From the NCBI GenBank assembly GCA_038503035.1, contig JAVSML010020761.1, positions 62,001 through 126,000 on the forward strand: DNA of 64,000 nucleotides, written 5' to 3'. The position numbers and the translations under genes were made by a program. The number at the start of each line of letters is the position of its first letter. The stretch's first letter is position 1. The notes under the pieces are model-generated. The model had not been told where the DNA came from. It did no database searches and was given only the letters and a program-made list of their open reading frames with translations. This DNA is from Crocodylus rhombifer (taxonomy: Eukaryota; Chordata; Crocodylia; Crocodylidae). Positions 22,650 to 34,789 of this stretch are shown in pieces.

Positions 22650-23128
22650 AATACTTTGTGTCAGTATTTCACCAGTCCAAGGGTGTTAGTCTGCTTGAAA
22701 GGATACAAGATGATTGAGGTGGGGGTGATCACCCTCCCATAGTTGGCAAAGATCTTGTGGGAAAACATCTAGAGGCTGGGTATCTACAAGTCAGCAGGAC
22801 TGGATGAACTACACCCAAGAGTGCTGAAACAATTGGCCAACTTCATTGTATGACCTATGGCAAAGCTATTTGAGGATTCGTGGCACTTGGGAGAGATCCC
22901 AGAAGACTGGAAGAAGGCCAATGCAGTGTCTATCTTCAAGACAGGGAGAAAGGACCACCCAGGAAATTACAGACCAATCAGTTTGACCTCTATCCCTGGA
23001 AAAATCCTGGAAAAAGTTATCAAAGAATCCATTATTGATAAGCTAACTGAAGGCAGTATTCTAAATGGCAGCCAACATGGCTTTGTTGTGGGCAGGTCAT
23101 GCCTGACCAACTTCATTTCCTTCTATGA
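22650..23128 (+). mobile_element. Older CR1 LINE, segment 1 (host of a nested insertion)
   Basis: Reverse-transcriptase region open from 22857 to 23128, with PGNYRPISLTSIPGKILEKV and NGSQHGFVVGRSCLTNFISF followed by YD. It stops at 23128 where a younger CR1 starts and resumes at 24774 with a segment encoding LATWIREM-like sequence. It belongs to a different CR1 subfamily from the inserted copy. Confidence 0.85.
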
Positions 23129-24773
23129 TCAGGGACCGGGACTTCCCCACCTTGATGCAAGACGGACTCGAAGGGAACGCCTCCAGACCTCAGGTTGGGG
23201 AGGACCGGGTTAGAGAGCTTCTGGAGGGGCTGGACGTCTTCAAGTCAGCGGGTCCAGATGCTCTCCACCCCAGGGCGTTGAGGGAGCTAGCAAGGGTTAT
23301 TGCAGGGCCCTTGGCACGGCTTTACGAGTGCTCGTGGTGCTCGGGCCAGGTGCCAGATGATTGGAAGATAGCCAACATGGTCCCCATCTTTAAAAAAGGG
23401 AGGAGGGAGGACCCGGGTAACTGTAGGCCCATCAGTCTTACCTCAATCCTAGGGAAACTCTTTGAGAAGATCATCAAGGAGCACATCTGTGATGGGCCAG
23501 CTTCAGGGATGATGCTCAAGGGCAACCAGCACGGTTTCATTAGGGGCAGGTCATGTCAGACCAATCTGATTGCCTTTTATGATCAGGTCACAAAAGCACT
23601 GGATGCAGGTGTCACCGTGGACATAGACTTTCTGGACTTTAGCAAGGCCTTTGACACCATCTCCTACCCCATCCTCATTAAAAAACTAGGCGACTGTGGC
23701 ATTGATGCCTACACAGTCAGACAGATTGCAGATTGGCTGAAGGCTCATATTCAGAGGGTGGTGGTGGATCCGTCATATTTGACCTGGGGGGGAAGTGGGC
23801 AGTGGAGTCCCCCAGGGCTCAGTCCTTGGGCACACGCTGTTCAATTTCTTTATCAGCGATTTGGACAACAGGGTGAAAAGCAACCCGTTTAAATTTGCTG
23901 ATGATACCAAAATTTGGGGTGAGGTGAGCACACCAGTAGGGAGGGAAAGACTGCAGGAAGACCTGGACAGGTTGCAGGGGTGGGCTAACAAAAACAGGAT
24001 GCGTTTCAACACTGACAAGTGCAGGGTGCTGCACCTGGGCCATAGTAACCAGCAGCACACTTATAAGATGGGAAACTCCCTTCTTGAAAGCACAGAGGCA
24101 GAAATTGATTTTGGAGTCATTATTGACTCCAAGATGAACATGCGCCGACAAGGCGAGGTCACGATTGGCAGGGCTAACCGGACCTTGTTGTGCATCCACA
24201 GGTGCATCTCTAGCAGGGCCAAGGAGGTGATCCTCTCCTCTATGCGGTACTGGTCAGGCCACAGCTGGAGTACTGCGTCCAGTTCTGTGCGCCCCACTTC
24301 AGGAGGGATGTGGACAACATGGAGAGGGTCCAGAGAAGGGCCACTAGCATGATCTGGGGACAACAGGGCAGACCCTACAATGAGAGACTGTGGGACCTGA
24401 ACCTGTTCAGCTTCCACAAGAGAAGGCTGAGGGGGGACCTGGTGCATGTCCATAAACTCACTAGGGGGGACCAGAAGGGTTTGGGAGAGACCTTGTTTCC
24501 CCGAGTACCCCCCCCCCACACACACACACATAACAAGGAATAACAGCCACAAGTTGTTGGAGAAGAGGTTTAGATTAGACATCCACAAGAACTACTTCAC
24601 GGTCAGGGCGGCTAGGATCTGGAACCAACTTCCAAGGGAAGTGGTGCTGGCTCCTACCACGGGGCTCCTACGTGGCTGGAGTCATTTGAGCCCAGTTTTT
24701 CTCCTGCCCAGGCAGGGGGTCAGACTTGAAGATCTACAAGGTCCCTTCTGACCCTACTTCTATGATTCTATGA
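23129..24773 (+). mobile_element. Younger CR1 LINE nested in an older CR1
   Basis: A 5'-truncated CR1 of about 1.65 kb carrying most of the reverse transcriptase. Motif A reads FLDFSKAFDT (about 23630-23660) and the catalytic box is FADDTKIWGEV (about 23895-23925). At least two frameshifts break the frame: a G-homopolymer change near 23785-23792 and a loss near 24240. The 3' UTR has GACTTGAAGATCTACAAGGT and ends TTCTATGATTCTATGA. The older element is split at TTCTATGA, the same sequence as the insert's own terminal repeat. RT copies RNA at nicked target DNA in this class. Confidence 0.9.
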
Positions 24774-25748
24774 ACTTGCCACCTGGATAAGGGAAATGAG
24801 GCTGATGTCATATATTTGGATTTCAAAAAGGCCTTTGACTTAGTCTCCCACAATGTTCTCATGGTAAAATTGGGAAAATATGGCCTTGACTACTTTATGG
24901 TCCAATGGCTAGGTAACTGGCTCTGAGATAGGACCCAGAGAATATTAATAGGCGGAACCGAGTCAACATGGCGGAAGGTGACCAGTGGCACCCCACAGTA
25001 CTTGGACCAGTGCTTTTCAACCTGTTCATCGACGATTTGTATTTGGGTGTTAAAAGCGACTGTCAAAGTTTGCAGACAACACAATATTATGGAGAAGCAC
25101 AATCATGCTTGAGGACAGGCTGTGGGGACAGGCTTGAAAGGTGGGCAGATCAACACCTGACAATGTTTAACACAGAGAAATGTAAAGTGCTCCATCTGGG
25201 GAGAAATAATCCACAATAGACTTACAGGCTCAGTGGTGCTACACTTGCCAGCACCACAACTAAAAGAGACCTAGGGGTCGTAATAGACCACAGAATAAAC
25301 ATGAGGCACCAATGTGATGCTGTAGCTGGCAGAGCAAACAAAACACTGGCATGCATCTACCAGTGCATCTCAAGCAAGACCACGGATGTCATCCTCCCAC
25401 TCTAGTCAGCCGTGGTGAAACCACAGATGGAGTGCTGCATCCAGGTCTAGGCGCCGCACTTCAGGAAGGATGTGGAGAAGCTTGAAAGAGTCCAAAGGAG
25501 GGCCACGCACATGATTAGAGGTCTGGAGAGCAGGTCATACAAGGAGAGACTGAAAGACAAGGAACTGTTCAGCCTGGATAAAAGAAGACTTAGAGGGGAC
25601 TTGGTGGCTGCCTATACGTATAAAGAGTGGGGGGGCATCTGTTCACCAAGGTACCCCAGGGGAAGCCAAGAACCAATGGCCACAAACTACTTGAAGATCA
25701 CTTCAGATTGGACATAAGGAGAAACTTGTTTACAATTTGAGTGCCTAG
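24774..25748 (+). mobile_element. Older CR1 LINE, segment 2
   Basis: Continuation of the older CR1 after the nested insert: DFKKAFD-like motif A (about 24820-24840), a VLGPVLFNLFIDDL block near 25000-25050, and the C-terminal KCKVLHLGRNNPQ block (25180-25219). Several stops and shifts break it. It is itself interrupted at 25748 by a hAT-like MITE and continues briefly after 26168. Confidence 0.85.
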
Positions 25749-26159
25749 TAGGGATGTGCGAAACAGCCCCTATTTGATTCGGATTCAGCCTGAATAAGGG
25801 ACAGTGATTCAAGTCGTTGATTCGGACCACTGCCCCCATTTAATGCGGCCGAATCCAAATCTGAAGATTTGGAGAATCAGCAATTTGGACATAGACACAG
25901 CTTTAAATGTTTTACATACCTTGAGGTATCAGGCATGGCTTGTGAACACTGCAATACTGGGGTGGATGGAGCATGCCACAGGAGTGCAGGGGGGGCCCTC
26001 CATGCGCTTGGCAGCAAACCCAGTCCACTTCCGGGGTGGCTGGAGAGAATGTGGGGAAGGGGGGAAGGGCACCCCCTGCCCAAATTAAATTTGAAGATTT
26101 GGCCACCAAATTGGGCCAAATCTCCGCCAAATCAGGGACTAAAGTTTCGCATAGCCCTA
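25749..26159. mobile_element. hAT-like MITE with perfect 8-bp target duplication
   Basis: The 411-bp element has imperfect terminal inverted repeats: TAGGGATGTGCGAAAC at the left and, as reverse complement, TAGGGCTATGCGAAAC at the right (13 of 16). It is flanked by direct GTGCCTAG octamers at 25741-25748 and 26160-26167. Eight-base duplications are typical of hAT elements. No transposase is present, so it was mobilised in trans. It splits the 3' region of the older CR1, giving an insertion order. Confidence 0.85.
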
Positions 26160-26167
26160 GTGCCTAG

Positions 26168-26262
26168 CGTCTGGAACAGACTCCCACCCCCCACTCCCCA
26201 GAGGTGGTACAATCACCTACCCTGGAGATCTTTAAAAAACATCTTGATGTGCACCTATTCAC
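26168..26262 (+). mobile_element. Older CR1 LINE, segment 3
   Basis: Short continuation of the split CR1 beyond the MITE. It encodes the SVWNRLPP-type block and GATCTTTAAAAAACATCTTG, which precede the 3' UTR in this family. The true 3' terminus is not recognised. Confidence 0.6.
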
Positions 26263-26439
26263 ACCAAGGTTCTCTCCCAAAGAATGCAAGTCTTTAGGAC
26301 CTTCTAACTTGGCATTGCTGCAGTCTATACACTCTGCTGTAGGTAACATTGTCTTGATCATGCAGTACTATAGTCCTACAACCGGGGAGAAAATTTGTTC
26401 TCCCTCTTCTTTGGGGCATCCTTTTGGATATCTGAAAAC

Positions 26440-26900
26440 TGCCATCACGTACCCCACTTAATCACCTTTTCTGCAAGCCTAACAGGCCTATTTGTCAACC
26501 TTTCCTGGCATGACTTGCCTACCAACTTCTTTTCTGTTTCTGTCATTCTTTCGGAGCCTGTCTACCTTTGCCACATCCTTCTAAAAGTGCAGAGTCCAGA
26601 ACAACCCACAATACTCTAAATGATACATAACGAGCATTGGACAGAGTGGCACTATCACATCCCATGTTTTTCGTCAAATATTCCTTTTGATGAAACACAA
26701 AATTGCATTTTCTTCAGCAACTGCAGAAAACTGCTGATTTATGTTGAGCCTGTGATCCACCAAAACCCTAAAATCCTTCTCAGAAATGCTGCCTTCCAGC
26801 CAGGTAGCTCCCATCCTGTATTTGTGTTTCTGATTATTCTTCCTTGGGTACAGCACTTCACATCTGTCTGCACTGACAAAAGTGAATACTTTTATAATGG
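26440..26900 (-). mobile_element. Old CR1/L3-like LINE fragment
   Basis: Read on the minus strand, about 26674-26890 encodes a diverged reverse-transcriptase tail, including NNQKHKYRMGATWLEGSISE and then KDFRVLVDHRLNINQQ, equivalent to the HLG..N..YR.G...L..S..EKDLGV..D block of other CR1 copies. The upstream boundary is vague. It is one of only three LINE fragments in gene orientation. Confidence 0.55.
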
Positions 26901-26984
26901 ATTCCACAAATTCCCAGTTTCTATGGCAGAAAGTCTCTCCCTTACCTGTTGAAGACTTCCTAAAAATACAAATGATAAGATGAA

Positions 26985-28240
26985 TGGTCCCTGTCATTCT
27001 TCTGTATGGTCAGCAATGGCTACCTCTGTGCCATGGCTCCAGCATACCACAGCTAAGACTTTCTTTATGTCCTGCCTACCACTTCAAATGTCTTTCAAAT
27101 GCAGTGGTGATGCGTAGGGGGTGCACAGGGGTACCTGTGCACCCCTTGAGAGTGCTAGTGCACCCCCTGATCAGCTGTGCTCACCGCTTAGGTGTTGGGC
27201 AGGGGGGAGGGCCAGTCCTCCCCTGTAAGTGCTGGCAGGGGTATAGCCCCCTCCCCCCCAGCCTCCCCTCCCAGTGCCACCATCACCACCCACCTCCAGC
27301 ACAGCCCCAGCCCAGACCCCTGCCGGGAAAAGGCCAGTGACACCCTTGGCCCCAGCGGCAGCCCACCCTCACCCCACATGCAGATCTGGGGACACATTCC
27401 TCCATGCCCCCCAAGGTGCATGCAGCAGCGGGAGCCCCCCTGGCACACACATTTCCCGAAAGAACCACTTGCAGCTCCATTCTGTGCTGCACCCTGGTTG
27501 TGCAGCACCTGCCCTGCCCCAGCCCCACTCTGTCCCTCACCATGGGGGCCTTGATCTGCACCCCCCCACTTCCCTCACAACAGACTTACCAGCTAGACCC
27601 CGCTACTCTCCATACTGCCAGGCTGCGATCCTGGCTACCAGCATGCTGCAGCTGCATATATACACGGGGAATTTATCAGCCACATTATCAGCCACATAAG
27701 TCAAAAAAGCTGATTGCCAATACTGTCAATTTCCCTTATATTGATGCCGATACAATATGGGACCCACGTGTCAGTGCACCTCAACGATAAAAGATATTAC
27801 GCTACGAAATACTTGCCTCTCACAAGATTGGACTGATAGACAAAAATAACAAATCAAAAGTTTAAACTAAAGCAGCTAAACTCACTTGGCATTTTTCATA
27901 TATAAATTGCTGTTTCCCTTGGTATAGTTGATATCGTCTCACATACAGTAAGAAATGAGGATTAGTAATTAGTGGTGCAACTGCTATTGCAGGGTAAATA
28001 AAAAAAATGTGAACTGAATTAACCTTTAACTAAACATGGGCTAAGTTCAAACATGGCACCCAGAAGCAATACATTCTGCGGCATGATATGCACCAGAGTT
28101 TACTGCTTCGAATTAACTGCACATGTAGACGTGCCCAGGTTGAAAATAACTGACTGACCATCCTGATCATACAGTCTGCAATGACAGCATACAACACTAC
28201 TGATTCCAACCATTCTATTAACCTTCACAGCACTAACAAC
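26985..28240. other. Intron 2 segment with GC-rich repeat debris
   Basis: Contains a perfect 12-bp-arm hairpin (27118-27129 with 27134-27145) and a GC-rich block to about 27680 with stop-poor frames in several registers but no recognisable domain. A CACATGTAGACGTGCCC fragment near 28118 resembles the element at 40035-40505. No exon seen. Confidence 0.45.
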
Positions 28241-28250
28241 AGCTTTAGAG

Positions 28251-28505
28251 CAGGGGTTGGCAATATTTTCTAGCATGGGGCCAGAATGACGCAGCTTGGA
28301 GCAGCAGCAGGCTACCACTTCTCCCAGCCACTGCTGTGACTTCTCCCTACTGCCCAGCTTCAGCGCAGCACAGGGACAGCTACCCCCCAGCCTGAAGCCC
28401 CAGGCACTCGGCAGTGGTGCAGCACATTGGCAGAACCTCCTCCCACTGAAGCCATAGCTCTGTGGGTCAGATATAGCCTGCAGGCTGTAGGCTGCTGGTT
28501 ACCAG
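28251..28505. mobile_element. hAT-like nonautonomous transposon
   Basis: The left end CAGGGGTTGGCAATATTTTC is a hAT-type terminus; the right end near GGCTGCTGGTTACCAG is decayed. The flanks CTTTAGAG and TTTAAAGT are only loosely similar. GC-rich interior, no coding potential. Confidence 0.4.
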
Positions 28506-31500
28506 TTTAAAGTTTTTGGTTCTGCAGCATCTTTTCTTCACATCACCTTATCACCCCTGCCAAGAGCTCCATGAAACTGGTAATAAAGAATTTATATATC
28601 ACCTTCATTAGCCTTAAAACACCGTTGTCTCACTAAACAATCTCTCTCCATACCCCATCACACCCACCTAGTCAACTCAGACAGGCATGGATGACTTATT
28701 CCTGGTTAACTATCCTCTGTTTCAAGAGAACCAAAGTGGATGGCATTGTGACCTAAATCCTATTCCACTTTTATTCATGTCAGTGGGCCACAGAACCCAA
28801 ACTGTGTGCATCTCCATGTGTGGCAACAAAAGATTACCCAAAGTCCCCAAGTACACATGTTCCTCCTAGAAGTGAAATGGAGGAGGAGAGTGGCCCTCCT
28901 ACCTTGTAGCCAATGGCACTGCCATTGGGTCACTTGCCCAGGGAACTGAAAAATCAGTTTTTCTCCATATCCTTCACCCAGGAAGAATGGGTGTTGTACC
29001 TACATCTCCTACTTCCCAGAAAAGAGCTATATAATCACCAGGACCCCCCTAGCTCTCCTCCTAAAGTTGTTCCCTTGGGCAGTTAGAAGGGGAGGAGATG
29101 AGTAAGCCAGAAATAACTTGATTCAGGAAGATGGATGTTCCCTTAGAAGGGCAGAGGCCCTGGGTTCTGGGATCTGCCTCCCAAAACTTTTCTGTATCTC
29201 GCATATCAGTTAGATCAGCATTTCCCAAACCTTATGAGTTTATGATCCGTTGTGGTTAAAGTCAGTCACTCTCACAGCCTATTACTAAAGTTGCCACTTC
29301 CCTAATCACAGATTCCTCTCACCAGCAGGAATCAACAGCAATTGGCAGCAAGGGGAAGCAACTGAGGTAGGGAGGCATCACCAATTACAAAATGCCAGTA
29401 CTATAGGCTTCCTAAGGCCAACGTGATTAGAAGAGCTGCTGCCAAGAATGAAATCATTTAAATTCCAAGCAATGAAAATGGCAGGTGGCTATGTATGAAA
29501 TCATAGGTTATTTAATCCACACCATACTGCTGCATGTGTCCTGTTGCACTGCATGGCAGCTCCATAAAAGAACCCACATGCAGTTGCACTATCAGTTGAA
29601 GCACCCGTAAGTCAGCTATATGCACCAGGAGATGCACCACCTTCCCACAGTGGCACACTGATCGTACAACATCATCCTGGAGGAGGTGGGGAAATCAGCA
29701 AGAGCAAAGAAAAGCAACTAGGTCACATGCAGTACTTTTTTTCTAGAATCTGTTTTGACTTTAGCATGGTACTAGTAATATGACACAATCAGTCAATTAA
29801 ACACATTCAGAGCACCAATTAGATTAGTAGTTTGAAAGAAGACTTTTCCTATTACCTACAGACAGCAAGAGCATACCAAGACACACTGGATCAGAGAAAT
29901 AATGCCGGTAATTTTTGCTTATAGAGAACAGAGGAGGGAAAAGAGCAGGACAGAAAAGAAAAATAATAATAAAAAAGAAAGTTGTAGGAACCCCTTTCCA
30001 CAGATCTGAACAACTGTAAAAGCAGAAATCTCACTCACATTCATTCCATTATCCCAATTATCTAGCTACCACCAGGGCTTTGCCTGGATAATCCTGATTA
30101 CACATTCCTGATAAACTGTTAACATAAACAGCATATATCTGCATATGAAATAGCAGCAACAAGTCACTAGATAAATATGTCAATCCTGCCTCACCTTCCC
30201 TGTTATAAGATGTGTGCTGGGAATATTTAAATTTATTTCCTCCCACTCTTCAGAAAATTAGGTAATGCAAGAGTCCTGTTCACAAACTGTGCTGTATATA
30301 TTAAGCTTCAGCCATTTCTTGGTTAACAATAAAATGTTTTTAAAAATTGTTTTAAAAAAAGTCAAAGATATAATGCATAAACTTGAAATTCATCTAGAGT
30401 AAAGCACAATTAGGTATAAAAGACTAATTGCATAATGGTGCGTGCGAAGAAAGGACATATATTTATCATGAAGAAAACTGAAGACCTTTCCACTAGGTTT
30501 CTCAATGCACCTGAAAGCAGGGCTTAGTTTTTCTCTGCTGCAGCCGCAAAGTAAAACAGCAAAAGTTAAGATTTTTAAATTCAGACAAACTGAAAACTAC
30601 CTTTTAATTGTAAGGCTGTATTTTCATTCCTGCACCACAGAAGATACTTTTGTCAATCCTGCCTCAAACTATATCCTAAATTTTCTACCTTGGAATGAAA
30701 AGTCAGCATCACACTTACTCAAAAGACACGAAAATAAAGTGAGGGGTGAACAGCACAGCAACGGTTCCAATTACAAAGTGCTTAAGCTGTTTCCTTTTGC
30801 ATAACCATAGTTCTGTGAAGACTTGCAAATGCATAGCAGCCCCATCCAAAGCCTAACCTGATTTCAACAGCTGTGCAGTGGTATCGTGGTAGGACTACTA
30901 ACAGTCAGGATTGATAAAAGCAAAATCATGAAGAGCAATTCCTTTGAACTGTAATATGCTCCAAATGACCAGAAACATGTTAAAAGTCATTGTTAAAAAA
31001 AGAACGGATTTCTCATGCATCAGTAACTGAAAAACCACCCCCAAAAAACAAAACAGGTCAGCACAGATTTCACTTGCTGTCCTGAGCCACTTTTGAGTTA
31101 CAAGACAGGAAAAATGATACCTAAAAAACCTGAAATATCTTATCTATAATTTTAACTGAGAAAACTCTAAATGGTTAAAATGCTGTTTTAAAAGGAATCC
31201 TCTGAAGGCAGCACTTCAACAAAGAAAATGCCAACTCAACCTTACTGTACAATTAATGGGGGGAAAAGTTGCCTGCATTCAGATAAGGTTGCTCATACTG
31301 GTAATTGTTTTTTTAAACCAAGAAGAGTCATTATTTCTCACTTCATTAGTAGCCTGCACAGATGACAAAGACCCAGCAGTAATCTGCTTTCCTCAACGTG
31401 AAGAAAGAATCACCGGCTGAAGCTAAAGTAAAACACAAGGCAGAATGATCCACAAACTCACCACCCTACTGGAAGAGAAGGGGACACTGACAGAAGTTAG

Positions 31501-31820
31501 GTTGGTGCTGAGCCAGTTGCTACCCTACAGGACTGAGATACCTCTGCTGAAAATACAGAGCAGTGTCCTGCAATAAAGCAAAGCCCATTAAAGAGTGCAA
31601 AAAAGAAAGTCTGCACTTTCTGATAACCTGTGAAAGATAGGGGGGAAGAAACAACTCATGTGCATAGGTACTACACTTCCACTTACTGGCAAAAAGACGG
31701 CAAGGCAACTACAGCAGCAGAGGGCAAATGAGCAGCAGAAAGAGGTTAATTATCAGGCTACAAATGAATAATGGAGAAGAAAAACTGGTACTAGACCTAA
31801 CAGCACCAGAATTAAACTAA
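28506..31820. other. GARNL3 intron 2, nothing clearly recognised
   Basis: Mostly AT-rich unique-looking sequence. Short open frames have no recognisable similarity, and no exon between GARNL3 exons 2 and 3 is expected here. Confidence 0.5.
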
Positions 31821-31822
31821 AG

Positions 31823-32066
31823 CAGGGCTGTCCACAGGCCACACGTAGCCCCACAAAGGACCAGCATTCTGCTTGCATGTAAGCCCACCTGCTTACACCT
31901 CTCCCACTGCCATTCCATGGGGAGGGTGTGTACAGGGGCTGCATGTTGCCAGCGTAGTCCAAGGGGCCAAACACCACTGCACTGCCCATGTGGCAGGGAG
32001 GCCCCTCCCATCCCCTACTATACAAGCAGGGCTGGGTGAAGGCCGTGCCAAAGTTGGGCAGCCCTA
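31823..32066. mobile_element. hAT-like nonautonomous transposon
   Basis: The left end CAGGGCTGTCCACAGGCC and right end GTTGGGCAGCCCT are inverted, matching the other short hAT-like copies. No target duplication was seen. The flanking AGCAAA..TTAAAGAGTGCAAAA sequence resembles a segment at 31572-31600, so the element sits in or near another repeat. Confidence 0.45.
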
Positions 32067-32348
32067 CAATACAGCAAACCCGGTTAAAGAGTGCAAAACA
32101 AAAAACAAAAACAAAAAAAAACAAAACCCTGCACTTAGCTTTAAAGGAAGCAACTAGGATTGTAGCCATGATAGGACCTGGAGTGAGGGACAAGACACCT
32201 GTTGCCCCTCCAGAGTCTGCAGAACTGATGGAAAGTGCCCTAAGCAACCTCATGGACCTCAGGAACCAGAAGCAGAACAAGAACCACCACCTTCTCTGTC
32301 CTCCCCACTGCTGGGAAGGAGCTGGCTGTGGGGAGGTGGCAGCAGGGT

Positions 32349-32930
32349 GTTAGAAATGGAGTATTGTTAGAAATGCACAGCTTGCATCTTGCACCTGATA
32401 AGAAAGAAACACTGCCAAGGACTTTTTTCCTTGCCCAGCCTTGCCACAGCTCTTCTTATACTAAATCGCAGACTCTCCCCCAGCTTCTCCCTAGCCTTTC
32501 TCATGCAGATTACAGAAGCTGGAATTCAACTGACTGTGTCCTTGGAAGGGGGGGGTTTAAACTCTTGGTGACCTATAGTAGTCTCTGAGCATGCTTAATT
32601 AGCTGATGCATATTTACCTCTCCGCCCTGCATACTTAAGTAGTTAATTATAATATACATGCGATATATGTAGTGATGTAACCACATGTATGCTTGTATGA
32701 AACGGAAGCGAGCTGTAAGAGTTCCTGTTTCTGCACACGTGCCCAGGGGGAAAAAGATAAATACAGCCTGCAAAATTCCTTGGTGGGTTCAGAGTAATCT
32801 GAGTTTTTGACTCTGCTCTGACCCTATTTGCAAATACACCTTTTGTGCCATCTAATGAGTGTGTGTCTGTGATTTTAGTGGCCTCCAGAGAAACGAACCG
32901 CTTTTAAGCATCAAGGGGACAGAAGGGTGT
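32349..32930 (+). repeat. Possible solo LTR
   Basis: Begins near duplicated TGTTAGAAATG (32349 and 32364). It holds a TATA-like GATAAATACAG near 32755, followed by a pyrimidine-rich U5-like stretch with CTCTGCTCTGACCC, and near 32815-32875 CACCTTTTGTGCCATC and GTGATTTTAGTGG. The arrangement looks like a retroviral LTR, but the 3' terminus and target duplication are not clear. No gag, pol or env frames accompany it. Confidence 0.3.
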
Positions 32931-33732
32931 CACCTCCTTACCTCCATTCTGGCAACCCTCCAGAGGCAGTGCTCAGAGCTTGCGCCTCACTTATCCACCC
33001 ATTGTAATTTTATTGACTGAAAGAAAACGGGGTAGATTCAAAAAACTAGACTCCATGCCTTCAAGAGCCAAAGCTCTTAGACTACTGAAGGACATGGGGA
33101 GGAGGAGTAAGTCTTCTCTTTTGATATCCTCAAACTTTCCTCCTGATGAACAGCACCATTATACTAACTGTTCTGTGCTCCAGCATGATTCACGGGAAAG
33201 AGGAATCCCTTGACAACTGCTTTCTTCATTACAGAGGTTTAATTAAACATCTCCTTCTCCGTGGCAAACTAAAGTAGGGTGGCCAAGGCAAATGCCCAAG
33301 GTGCAGACTTGGGGAGGGAGGAAGGGTGAAATAGAACAGCTGCACCAGCAGCTACACAATTATGCCAGTGGCACAGCAGCAACTGGAAGTCACCATTGCC
33401 CCATGTCCCCAGCACCTGGTTTCACTGCTGCTTCCTCTCCATAACATCCCTGCACTTGCTGCAGAACACTAAATGAATTGGGTTAAATGCCAATCAGTCC
33501 ATGCGTTTCCTGCCTGTAATCTAATCCTGTTGGAGCTCAACATATTTATTATATGAACATGCCAAACTTCCCATTAGTAACTATAGACCAAATACAGTTA
33601 CACTTCTATGGCTGCAAGCACAAGTGAACTGTGCCTGCAAGATGGGGCTCAGGTAACTACTGGGACTAGGATGCACTCAGAGGAACTAGGCTCACCTTTG
33701 TTTTCTTACATTTACATGGCAAAGACACATAT

Positions 33733-33985
33733 GAGGCAAGGATTTTTTTGGTGATACATTTTCTTGGATGAACTGCACAGTTGGGAGAGGTGTTAGACAA
33801 GCTTTTGGGCATAGAATGCCCATCGTAATGTCCTGAAAAGCATAAGGAAGGGCTTGTTCCCAAAAGCTTGCTGTACATCTCTCCCAACTGTACAGTTTGT
33901 TCAATAAAGGTAAGTAAATCCTTAAATAAGTAAAATAGATAAAAGATAAATAAAATCCAAAAAATCCTTGCCTCTTGCATATTTT
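33733..33985. repeat. Snap-back (inverted-arm) repeat
   Basis: The left arm reads GAGGCAAGGATTTTTTTGGT, then AGTTGGGAGAGGTGTTAGAC and AAGCTTTTGGGCA. The right arm mirrors it with CCCAAAAGCTTGCTGTACAT, CTCTCCCAACTGTACAGTTT and finally AAATCCTTGCCTC. A 40-bp AT-rich insertion lies in the right arm. Just beyond, TTTTCTGGACCATCACAGC is a head motif shared with the copy near 19450. Confidence 0.7.
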
Positions 33986-34789
33986 CTGGACCATCACAGC
34001 AACAATATTGCTCTAATCCTACTAAAACTATATATAACATTTCCTTTTAACCACGTAAAGGTCTAGCAAGGGTCCACAGAATTGAACAATTAGACAGTAT
34101 ACCCTATTTCTTTTTCATTCCACTGGTTCAGTTATTTACCTTCTTTTTAAAATGTTTGTTTGAAATATTTAACAACAAAACCAAGCCTCTACACAACAAC
34201 CGTCAAGATCAATTACACAGAATATTGCTTTGAATATACCCCATTCTTATTTTTTACAAAGCAACGTGCAGAAAAAAGTTGCTAACCACACCTAAGCATG
34301 TTCATACTACTGTGGACAAACTGTTGTGTGCACAGCACCTTCTACAAAGAGGTCCTGTTCATCAAAACGGTACAAAGACACCACCATACTAAGAACTCTG
34401 GATTTGGAGGGAGCTGCCTTTCCAAGAGGACATCCACTCAATCCAGGTCACACCACCAGTCACCAAACACCACAGCAGCACTGTGGTCTCCTGTGGAGGA
34501 AAGGCAAGGGGGAAGAGGGGATGGAGAGGCATTCTGATCTTCCCTGCCACCCTATCACCACAAGACAGACACTTTTTGACCACCTCAAAGTGACAAGTCC
34601 TCCAGCAGGTTTTAAAGCTAAAGCTTTACTGTTTTGGGTTATATTCTTTTTGCATTTTTAATAAGTCCACTTTATTAGCTTGGTGTGAAAGTTTAGCATG
34701 GTATTTTCAAAAGAAGCCCAGAGAACTTAAGATACCAAATTCTCTAAGCTCACTCTTAATGCCTACTTGGTCTCAACAAAATTTTCTCC

